Shown: positions 24,501 through 36,500 of the stretch, one piece after another
Numbering within the stretch: the stretch's first letter is position 1
Layout: each line of letters begins with the position of its first letter
Assembly (NCBI GenBank): GCA_011009095.1
Contig: VTPC01090033.1
Span: 655,789-719,788, forward strand
From: Ignelater luminosus
Taxonomy: Eukaryota; Arthropoda; Insecta; Coleoptera; Elateridae
Direction: 5' to 3'
DNA: 64,000 nt
Position numbers and translations under genes: made by a program
The notes under the pieces: generated by a model
Database searches by the model: none
What the model was told of the DNA's origin: nothing
Seen by the model: the letters and a program-made list of their open reading frames with translations, nothing else

Positions 24501-27500
24501 CGGAGAGGATTATCTCAACAACAATGTCTCGCCGAAAAACATCAGTTTACAGCATCGTAAGTAGCGACGAATCATGGATTTATTCCTATGAACCCGAAAA
24601 TAAACGTCAATTTATTGTTTGGGTGTCTCAAGATGAGGAAAACCTAACAAAAGTTATCCGTTCCCGCAGTGTGACGTAGATAATGGTAACGTTTGTTTCA
24701 AAAGCAGATCATATAGCTACAATCCCTTTACAAGATCAAAAAACGGTTCATGCCGATTGGTCTACAACCGTTTGTTTGCCGGAAGTGATCGCCGTGCTTC
24801 GAGAAACCAACCCAGAACTACGAATCATCTTCCATAAAGACAATGCAAGTTCACACACAGTTCCAAAAACAATTGAGTTTTTGGAGCAACAAAACATCAT
24901 CCTCCGTAGAGTCCCCACGATTTATTTACGTTCCCAAGGAGCAAGAATGCACCGCATGGTCAACGGTTTCACTCGGCGGAAGAAGTCGATGCGTTCAAAA
25001 TGACAATTGTGACTGTCCCAACTAAAGACTGGAATGACTGCTTTAACGATTGGTTTGAACAAATGCAAAAGTGTATCGATCTGTGTAGAGAATACTTTTA
25101 AAAACAATAAAGCACTTTAATTCGATCTACTATTTGTTTTTATGGTTACATGCAACACTAAAAAGACAGTCCTCGTTTTTCCAACTTGAATTTTCATAAT
25201 TTTTGGGATTAATGGATATTTCAGGTTTTCAGGATATCTACTTGAATTCCCTGACTTTCCCAGTCGGTAGAAATCATGTCATAGCTAATCTCAGTTGTTA
25301 ATGCAAATCTTTCGCAGTTGATTGAAATTATAAGATATCTTAGTAACACTAACAGTAAAGTTGATTTGGTGTGCATTTCCCCAAGAGATGATTTAATCTC
25401 TTAGTGTCTCTATGTTTGTTTGGAAGGGGATGGGAGACGCTACTGTTACGCTAAATCTTAACGTTTCATTAGACCAAAAGGAACTTCAAAAAGTCTAGAC
25501 TAAATCTTGTAATCTTAAAGAACAAAACTTCAATAGGAGTTTACTTTGTTATATGATCTTTAATGCTAATTGGACAGAAATAGCTTCCAGTGCAAAAGAT
25601 AACATGCTTCTTAACAATTAATAAGTCAAAGATTAAGTATTTTCATTTAAAACAAACTACTGGTACATGTGTGAATTCCCAGTACTATAATCTGTTAGGT
25701 TGTTAATTAAAAAAAAATAAAAATTCTCATTATGTTCAGATTTTAGTATTTTGATCTAGAAGTTCGCACCCACCCCAGTCGTTTGTAAGCTGTACAGTGA
25801 ACCCATTACCATCGTAACTATCGGAGCGTTCCAAGATCTATTATATGCAAGCGCGTACAATCAAGATTTGGAAAGGTTCCCTTTGGACAACCAATTAAAC
25901 ATGAACGTCCACCTTGGACTTCCAACCATGTAACCAAATATGAAAAGGTCTCCTTCGGAGACTCCTAACGACACGTGAAGGAAGTCGAATTTAAATTTAG
26001 TACCGAAAGCCGTGAAGCCCCCCAAAACACGTACTTGACATGCCTTGCCAAGAAGATGGCCCCGAGTGAACCTTCCTAATGCAAATGATTTTAAAACGAC
26101 AACTATATTTTGTGCGTCCTCTTTAATGAAACTTCACTGTAAATAACGGCAAGACAACAGTTAACATGGTAACTAGAAAGATTGCATCAAGAAATTCGGC
26201 ATGTTTAGCTAAAACGTTGAAAGAATCTTAATTCATTGGGATTTCCAATTAATGTATAAACTACGTATAAAGATATCCTTTGTTGCTTTATTCATAAGCA
26301 TTTAAAATCCCCGTTAACTACTACATAAATTATTCTACTTTATATTGATTGGTTAAATAACAACTTTAAGTGGATAAACAAACTTTACTCTAAAATAATT
26401 ATTGTATAGCAAAGCAGGTAAATTTCAGTAGATGGATAGGTAATAGGATAATTAATAAAACATCCCCTTAAAGTTGTCGCAAACAAGGTTACTAAATTAT
26501 TTTGTATTAATACAGAGTTTCTCTATTATTTCACCAAATTTCGGCTACGCAGAATTGAATTCATGAATTTTGAAATTCAGGCTTTATCTTTGTAATGTCT
26601 AGCATTAATAGGCACGCAGGTCTATAACATCCTTTAAGAAAAATTGTTAGCTCATCTTAACATCAAAGTCGGTTAAGGGGTGATTGTATAACAGTTATAT
26701 TAATTACGTAAACCTACTTTCTTAAGATCGATGTTTTTGGCTTAATTTTGAAGACATCGATGTCAAATTTTTTTTAATTACAAAGTAGGATACATAAGCA
26801 GGCGATCGACCTTTAATTTCCATGTCAAAGCATGTTACGCTTTAAACATAAGTTAAGTAAAAAATCAAGTATTTCTTTGATTCTAAATGCAAATAATCTA
26901 ACTAATTCACTGCTAGGAATCTCAAATCATCACAAAAAGAACTTTTGTCCAAGACTTTTAAAATTTCAAATCTGTTGGTTGATTTGATTATTTGTAAGAA
27001 TTACAAAATACTAAATGGATTAATTTAATTTTTATAGAGATGTCCTTGATTAATCTAGCACGAAATATTTGGTTTGTTTTCTTTATTGGTTATGTTTAAT
27101 ATTTTGATTACTTCCCGGAATGTTTCAAGACTTTTTCGAATTATATTAGTAACGGCGATAAAATATTAAATATTTGATTTGGTTAGTGGATAATTTCCAA
27201 CTAATATTTTATTCGCATACTTTAATATTCTATAATATACTAAATGTTAAGCTGTCTTGAATAAGGGATATTATATTTAGGTAACACGTCTTTGGTGATG
27301 AATTTACGTTTTACTGGTTTACTCAATAAATTTTGATGGTCATTCGCTTTACTGTTAATATGGCATTGATAAATTAAACCGTTCAAATGTACACTAATAT
27401 TATTTGCTAGAAAAATTTCATTTCATTTCTTTCATGGCTGTTTTAGTATAATTTTCCGATCTCGATCATTATAAAGATAGATTAAGCTTTAAGTACATAA

Positions 27501-30500
27501 GCTTATGTTGTGTGCCTAACCTTTTATGAAATTGTTTGCTTTCAAACTTTATTAAGATGAGTTTGTTAGACAAAATATTTATTTTGGTTTTAATTTCCGC
27601 TTTATTTGTTAAAGTTGTAAACATTCTCTTATTTTTGTATAATACGTTTAATTTGTCTAAAACTCCGAAACAAGTAGAATCTATTCTTTATAAGATATTT
27701 GATTTATAGCTAACAGTTATTTTTAAGTTACATTAATGTTCCCAAACTTCGTTTTTTATTTTTTCAAAAACTGAAGATAACAGCCATTCGACAAAATCTT
27801 GAAAAAATCAATTTTTTGATGTATAGATTTTGATTGAATGAACTCAGGAAGGAAAAGTAAGGTAATTGTTCCCCTAGGAAAACGAAGTTTTGAGAGCAAG
27901 TTTTTGGTATCAGCAGGTAGAGAATTACTCACAGAACACAATTAGGTGGCCCGAAGGAAAGAAAATTAATCCAATCTTGGTGAAACCGACGAAAAACGAA
28001 CACGATTTTTAAGCACATCTTAGGTTATGTTGCACGATAGAAACAATGAAGTTGGCAACTAATTCAGCTGCTGCACACCATATACCAATCCCCTACTGCA
28101 ACATGAACAGCGTATGGATGTTATAGGCGACTTCTTTTTCTTTTAATGAATTCCACTCCAATCTTGCGGGGGGCCTAGCGAGGGTGCGGTTAGGTTAGAA
28201 GCAGTTAAACGTTCATTTTTTTAATGACTTTCACCGCAAGCGAGGGTATAGTTAGATTAGTAGTAATTAAAATTTCATTTTTTAATTAATTCACCCATGC
28301 TTGCGCGGGGTCAATATTCTCCAGGTGATTTACGGAAATTGGGTTGTGATACTGTCGGAGAGTAGCAGGAACGTAGCCGCGATATCATAGTATCATGGCT
28401 GTCGTTTTGCTAGTGAACTGTCAAGATCGTCGATTTTCGAAGGTTTTTTAAGTGTTTGGCGTCGGAGAGGCCTTCCGTAGGTGTCTTTTGATTCTCTGAA
28501 TGGATATACATGCATTGGTAAGGTCAAATTCTTTCTGTACAAGTTTAATTCTAGGGGTAGCTGTATCGCACTGTTATCGTTTCATTTTTGAATAACTTAA
28601 GTAAAGCTTTATTGTGGTTTCATTCAGTATAAGAACATGTTCTTTGGCTTCCATTACATCTTATCTTACTTCTTGAGCATCTTTGCATCAAATACCACAT
28701 TTTCCTTTTTTTACGAAGTTACGAAAAATCGTGCTTGGTTATATAAATGTAAGCCCGCAGAAATAAGCCAAATTAGATCTCTTCAGGTATGTGATGATCG
28801 TAATTATTTTGAATACCCAAGGAATAAAGGTTTGATTTTCATTCGAGGCAAAATATAAAGTCCGGCATTTAATTAAGTTCCATGATAAACACTTTCTATT
28901 ATTTCTCCTTTTAAAAATTTGAACATAGAAAATTGCGTTTTAATATCATAATGATATAGGTTATAGGCAGGAAACTAAACACAGGTCTGTTTTTATGTTG
29001 TTCAGGTCAGGCACGTGTTACTAAAAGCAATACGATTTGGGGTTAAAAAATAAGAAATGAATATATGATTATGATTACTGACAATTTAGAGTGTTTAAAG
29101 AATGTAGGGCATTTATAGATTTAATGTATATGATTTTCAGCGCGTTGTATTTGAAAAGTAGATATTTTATTTATGCGTGAATGTTTTGCTTTTATCGATT
29201 TCTAAAAAGTGTGAACCGATAGAGAAAAAAACCTTGCTTATTACTAAATATTATTTTGTTTTAATTTCAATTTCGTATTTATAATATTTTCTATTATTCA
29301 ATAATTCAATAATGTTAATGATCTATAAATTCCAATTTTTGAATTATAAGTGCAAAAATAAAAAAATATAAATTATTTTGAATGTATAGTCTTTTGTAAC
29401 CTGGGCTCACATTAAACAATATTATTATTGGGTGTGTTTTTGATTGAAAACAACAGAAATATCTTTCAACTACTCGACAATGGTGGGAAGTAACAAACTT
29501 TCGTTTATGGAAAGTTCGTTAATTTTATCACTTGCAATGATGTGACAAACAGGAAAAAAAAAGTTCACGAAAAGAAAAACATATAATCATAATTGTCTTC
29601 CTTCAAGAATTATCTTGACATCCCTCAATCAAACTGAAATACTAGCACATACATACGTACGGTCAAAATAATTGCAAATAAAACACTGTCATAGCAGGAA
29701 AGCATTAAAATTGGAACTATAGTTTAACAATATTATTATTATTAGTAGTAGTAGTAGTAGTAGTATGTTGACAAAAGTAACTAGTACGTTCCCATTGTGT
29801 TCATTGTAATAAATAGTAAGTTGTGTTCTCCTTAATTAGATAAACATAATTGATTGTTGTGTGTATCTTTATTTTACTAAATATACAACAAACTTTATGG
29901 AACAACGTTTAAATGTGATCCTCGGAATTCTAGCTTTCTTCTTTTGTATTTTTCCTCCTTACTATCATACTACATCAAAATTTTACACTTTGGTAGGAAT
30001 TTCGTATTTCTTCCAATCCCCTTAATACAACCTTGCAACCCCTCCAGAATATTCGACAAAGAATCATGTGTTCTGTTTCTTAGAATAGTGGGGCGACAAA
30101 TGGAATTTTATTGAGGGTGTTCTAGAAGAATGATACGTGATGATGCTAATCTGTTTAAAGCCAGATACTGCGAGCGGAAAATATAAAATTACAATGTTCA
30201 GTTGGTTTAGCTTTAGTACATAAGCGTTCTTATAGTACGAGTGTTTCATTTTTAATGACCGATTCTACAAAAACAGTAAAATTGAAACACGTGACCTGCA
30301 AAAGGAGGAAACATACACCATTGACAATGTAAATTCTAGCATTTACAAAAAAAAATAAAAATTTTCAAACTCAAGTTAAACTGGTTGATTTATACAGAAA
30401 TAACAAACCCTGAGATATCAAATTTGTACAAAACACGTTAATCTGCAGTTTACAAAGATCGTGATAGAAAGAAATAGTCTGGTGTGATATCAATCTTTTA

Positions 30501-33500
30501 CTAGTAGCAATTCAAGCAAATTATGTAAAATTAAATAATGTATACACAAGTTAGAGAAGCACTGGTTGTGGCCATCAACTGACCATATTCTTTCGACTGT
30601 AACTGGTTAGTATTTAGGAACTCGAAAACCCATATGTAGAATGGTAGCATCAAGTACGAAAAGGAGAAGAGTTGGACTAGAGTAATTGCGCAATAATCAA
30701 ATTCCAAACCGGGGCAAGTATTCTTCACCTCAGAATACAGTATCCAAACTTTTAATATGGCAAATTAAAACAATTGTGTTCCTAGTATGATACAGGAATA
30801 TTCACTTATCAATGGACCATACACTAGTCAGTTACAGTTACTGATTAGCTGCATTTGTATTGAGCGTACAGAACTGCGTAATCAGAAAAGTTGGGATGTT
30901 CGACAACCAGCACACTTTGCACGCTCAATATGAACCTTCTGAATACGTATCGCGAGTGCAGCATCGTAAATTAATCTGAGAAATAGCTTGAAAATTCGAA
31001 AATTCCTGACTGTGTAACACTGTATGCTCCATACAAATATGCGTTCAGCACAAGTGCACGCTATTCAAACAGCGAGAAATGTTAAACATGTTTACTTGAA
31101 GCGGAAATGAATCTAACCTACTCCAGGGCCTAAGAATTTCTTTTGACTGGTACAATGAATGTACACAGTACTGCCAATAAAAGAGTCTCAAATTAACACA
31201 TTCTAAATGTATTTGGCCTACAGTTACAAGCTCTGCACATGGCTTACCATAAAATATTTCTTACTTGACCGGTGTGACTTAGTATGATTTGAACATGAAA
31301 ACCGTTAACCAGTTGAAATATTTGATGCTTGTTGGCAGGTGGGAAGAAGATTGTGTTTAGAACTAATATAAACAGTATTGGAATGTTAAACACTTCATTT
31401 CAAATAAAAACAAGGCAGTTTACGATGATCATTTGAGGAAATATTTCTTTCATTCTGTAGCAGTATATTTACATTTTTGTTATAAAATCGACTCGAGTGA
31501 CACTGTATGTTTATTAAAAGAATAAGTATTTGTGAGCCAAGATTTAAATACTAAGCAATTAGCATTTGTAACATCTATCTTCAGTTTATGAATATGCCGA
31601 ATAAATGAATTATTTAGAAATAAACTCACAACTACCAAATATCAAGTTAAAATTATATTTTATGTCAAATCGGATTTTTTTACAACTTTACAGCTGCAAG
31701 CTAAGTGTCTTCTGTCATGTTACAATTATATAAGTAAGCTTTACCCTTGTGATAATGTCAACGGTGGTGAATTGGTGAGGTATTTTAAAATTTGAGTTTT
31801 GAATACAGGGTATTTTGAAAATAAGTATAAATATTTGTCAGATGCATTCCTCGACAAAAATCAAGCCTGTTTTGCAGGATTACTTTTTTCCCTAGAGTGT
31901 ACTGTTTCCGAAATGGAGGGTGTCAAAGTTTCATTTAAAACATCTTGTTTGTTCAATATTTCAAGAATGAGGTGAGATATCGGAATGAAATTTTCTACAG
32001 ACTTGTTACTTTAAGATAGTTTTTTGTTTGATATTCCTAACAAGGCGGGACATTGAGGGTGGGGACGCCTACCCCACTACTCTAAAGCAAATTGCTAGGC
32101 TACTGAAAAATTAAAAAAATGTTTATTTTTGGAATAAATATTCAATTTAGTAAAAGAAGTCCCCTTTGCATCTTTCTCATAGAACGCATCATTGAATTCT
32201 CCAAAACCTTTCAAATTCGGCAGCCTATGATAAGGTCATACGTCATCTCGTTGTCATGCATTGCATTCCTTGACAAAGATAGAACTTTTTATATCATACA
32301 ACCTTTTTCCTTGAAGTGCATCATTTTCGGGATACAGTGGGAAATTTAATTTAGAATTTCTTGTTTTTAATGAAACTTGAGACACTTTGTAGCTCGGAAA
32401 CAGTGTACTTTAAGGAAAAAAGTTATGTCACAAGGAAGGCTTGATTTTTGGAATTCAATACGAATAGTCCAGTACATCCTGTGTTTGACCATATTCTGCT
32501 GAATTTAATAAATTTTGAATAATTCAATTTTACTCGAAAATGGCGCATTCTACGGAAAAATGCAAGAGGGGCTTTTTTGCCAAATGGATCGTTGATTCCA
32601 AAAATAAAGGTATTTGTTAGGTCTTCAGTGGCGTAACAAGTTTTTTAAGTAGTGGAGTAGGCGGCTCCCCAGTATCCCGCCTCTGTTAGAAATATCAAAC
32701 AAAAAGCTACCTTAAAATAGCAGGCACCTTAGAGTAACAAGCATGTAGAAGATCTCATTCTGTTATCTCACTTCGTTCTTGAAATATCGAGAAAACAAGA
32801 TATTTTAAATGTAACTTTTACACCCTGTATCTCGGAAACGGTGCATTTTAGGCAAAAAAGTTTTAGGGTAAGGTAGGCTTAATTTCTGTCAAGGAATGGG
32901 CCTGCCAAATATTTGCATTCATTTTCAAAACACCCTGCATATTGCTGTTGGTAGGGCTTTGCAAGGTTACGCGGATGTTCCGACTCTTACAATCAAATCG
33001 ATCTTTCTTATAATGTTTATGTACATTCATGGACATGAAAGATCTAAAATATTATATAATTCCATATTAATGAGATACAATGACAATAAATAATATTCGT
33101 AATTAGGTGTTTTAACTGACTGATATATTTATCGTACGATAAAGAATTGAATATCAAATTAAAATAACACAAATACATAAACTATGTAGTATTTATAATT
33201 ACCATGTCCTCCACTTCCTTCTAATTTTAATAAACTAAAAATCACGAATTATATAGATTAGGATGATTCTTTTATCAGTCAAGTTATACAAACCATTTTA
33301 CTTTATTAAATTAAAGAATTAATCTTTCATGAAAACATTTTAAATTCCATTACTAAAAGTGAATAATAAAGATGTAACAGCAATAGCATTCATCATGTGA
33401 AGCAATATAACAAAATTATTAATACCGTCATGCTTATGAACAAGTTTAATTTACGTAATAGTAGTTTTAATAGATAAAGTTATCGACAATAATAAAAAAT

Positions 33501-36500
33501 GCAACAATGTTATTAGATATTATCACTAATGTTACATCAGCCTTGTGATGTATTTTCAATACCTTAAAAGATGATAAATGATTGGTATTTAAAAGCAAAC
33601 TTCCTCTTTTTGAAAAACATTTCCTTATTTGCTGCTGCTTATTTAACAGGATTAAGCAAATAGTATAGAGGTATATCAATGGGAAATTGGGAAGCGATTG
33701 ACGGTTAGATCACAACAAAATGAATAATCGTTTCTTCTGTAGAAAAAAATGATGTAAATATTGAAACCGCGATAAAGCACACTGTAACAAAATTTAAATA
33801 AAATCATAATTTACATAATTTTTGAAAAGTACACAAAAGAAATTTTTCAACTTTCGTCTCATTTTTATTCAGTAAAATGCAAATAAAACTGGTTTTTAGA
33901 CAAAACGTGACCGAAAATAATAGTTTTTATGTTTTGTTAATACTTTTTGACTTCGTTAAGACACGATTAAATTTCTAACACTTCTATACTTCTTTAAAGA
34001 AACACCTTGGCCTTCACTTTTTTTAGAACTCCGAATATATTAATAATATTAACAATATTTACGACAATATCAGTTTCTGTAAAAATAGATACAATCAGAA
34101 AATAGAAATTACACACATTCTGATTTAAAATGTAAAATCTATTAGACCTTCTGGCTATCATTCTTCTTTGGTTTCGTGTCTAATAGTATAATATAATAAG
34201 AAATTTTCTCACAAGAACCAAAGGTCAAAAAATGTAGAAGTTCAGGATCACGATTTTTTTTCTAATTCTTCATCATGACCTTCTTGTATAATGGTCATGG
34301 GAGCAGAATTTTTTAAATAATATACAGAAAAAGATAATTAGAACTCACCTCTACGTGTTCACTAGGCACTATTTTACTTAACGCAATGAAAGAGTTCTTA
34401 TCCACAGCTAACCAAATTCCAACCGCTAAAACAATTGATCCGGTGATCTGGAAAGGAAAGAAATATTTATGTAAGCAAGATACATAGTTTAAATTAATTT
34501 TGTGGAATGTACATTCAAAAATTTTGTTTATAGTCCACCTATGCTTCCAAGTTAATTAAAAACCTGTTTAGGTTATTGAAACCGAAATTCCAATAAGATT
34601 TAAATAGAGGTACGCATGAAGACACCAAAGTAGACTTAATTTAAAACGATTTTGTTTTTGAAACGGAGCACAGCATGCAATATTACAGATTTGAAAATAT
34701 AATTATATTTACAATTTTCATTGACTGAAATAAATTTTCTTTTCCGATTTCACTACCGACAAAGATTGCCATGAAATTAAAAATCATGAGTATCGTCAAC
34801 AAGCTTTTGTTTTTGTGCATATTTCATTTGTTCTAATGTGAAAAAATAAAATCAATATTTAAAATTGAAATGAAAACAATCTACAATGTTGCTTTACTAT
34901 CAACAAGTGCATCTTTTACGTTCTCAACTCTGCAAATCTTTATTTGTGTGGGTATTCTACAATGGGCAAACAAACTGTCATCTAACGATAAAAGAGTAAT
35001 ATTTCTATGCATGTTTAACTCATTTCATTTTTAGACATTTTTAATCGTCCAATTTTAAAGCTTAAATCGGAATTTGAAGCTGATCGCTAAACCGAATTGC
35101 AATAACTGTTTCGCAAACCGCGATTTAATCATGCATGCGCTGTTACGCATACATCCGTACACAACTGTGAAAGTTATTATTCGTGCTAGTTGATTTTCTT
35201 GCTTCAATTACTATTTTCAGTTTCAGTGCCTTCTCTAAATCTTGAGTTTTGCAGGAAATTTCCACTTTCTATACAAAACCACTTCCACAAAATTCCAAAA
35301 TTATTTCCCCAGGTTACTAAAACCCATAAATTCCTTGGGCATTCCAAATGCTCGTCGGTTGATATTCCCACTGTTTTGTGTATTTCAAACATCTCAGGCA
35401 TTTATCAATATTTTTGTAATTTAAGTTCAAAAATGCCGATGGATCATTTTAATTTAAACACACTAAGTGTTTTCTTTTCCACCATCTCTTTGTGGTAGAT
35501 TCTAGATCTGGAGTATTGACTGCTTTTGTGAGTCTTAAAATCTTCATGCAGCTTTCCCATAATTTTAGAATTTTACAAGTAACAAAAAAAACAAAGCTGG
35601 GAAAAGTACTTTGGTAAAGTACTAGCAAAAATGCTTCCAACTGTGCTTAATTTTTTTTTAAATGAGTGCTTGGTGCTTGCCAATAGAATTATTTTCTAAT
35701 TGTGCTTAGTGCTTTCAGTAACTTGTACAAAATTTAACAGTGCTTCAAGCACTTTCACAAGAACTTGAAGCGCTTTTACAAGAGTGTGAAGCACTTTTCA
35801 GTATTTCAAGCCTTATAAATGCTTCAAGCACTTAGCAAGTTGTGCTATTCTCGAGTATTTAGTAATTGGTGCTTTAAATGTCAATTACCGTGCTTGATAG
35901 TTGAAGCACTTCTTTAAATGTAAGTATTTACCTTTACCTCAGTGTTTGGTTCAGATCTGAAAAAGAACCGTATAAACTAGATAACCAGATAGCATGAATG
36001 CGAAAAAGCAGTCTTTCAATTTCTATAAATGCTTTTTACTGACAAAAGGCCAATTGTACTAACTATGTTATTAGGGGTAAGGGAAAGACATAACAAAGAA
36101 CAAGAAAGCCAAAATCGATGCCCGAGTTGATTTTTAATGCATTAATAAGTTGGCCGACATTTTCCTTCTTCTTCATGTCATCTATCACTATCTCCATTAT
36201 GTCCAAAACTTTATTAAATCGTATGAAAATTAAAGACGACGTAAAATATTAAGATTAGTAATGTTTGAACGGGAAAGTACCGCTAATCAGATCGTATACA
36301 CAGCACAGTTTCAAAGTTTTCAAATTCTACTCATTCAACTTGTTTTTCAATACTTAAACAATGAAAGACTTTGAATGTCACTTATCAGTAGGTAACTTGT
36401 TTGGATTAAACTCATGAATATCTATGCCGGAACAAAGACTCCCAAAATAACATCTTTAACAAACAAGGGATGAAACTTGAACAGTTTCGATAATAGACAA

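Larger units (their letters stand above)
24286..25176 (+). mobile_element. Second mariner-like transposon, different subfamily, deleted and frameshifted
   Basis: The plus strand reads a transposase start MELSRENFRAIIFYNFRRGL SQQQ (from 24453), then jumps to SDESWIYSYEP (24568 on; first catalytic Asp), ending near VIRSRSVT with a stop. It resumes with KTVHADWSTTVCLPEV and FHKDNASSHT (second Asp, about 24830-24860). The HPPYSPDLAPND block is shortened: after LRRV the frame shifts and resumes as DLFTFPRSKNAP, GQRFHSAEEVDAFK and NDWFEQMQKCIDL to a stop at 25101. Imperfect inverted ends (ACGAGG-CTGTCTTTTT with TGTTGCAT) lie at 24286-24316 and 25150-25176. The length of about 0.89 kb, against 1.3 kb expected, shows an internal deletion that removes the second half of the DNA-binding domain. 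Confidence 0.9.
3288..34348 (-). other. Tetraspanin intron 2, about 31.1 kb
   Basis: A very long intron that has collected most of the mobile DNA in the window: the Penelope-like copy, the 133-bp repeat pair, both mariners, both long palindromes and the microsatellite. Stretches 8-10.6, 12.2-15.7, 16.7-23.2 and 25.2-31.8 kb otherwise show only AT-rich, stop-filled sequence, except the two GC-richer patches at 25.8 and 28.3 kb. Confidence 0.8.
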
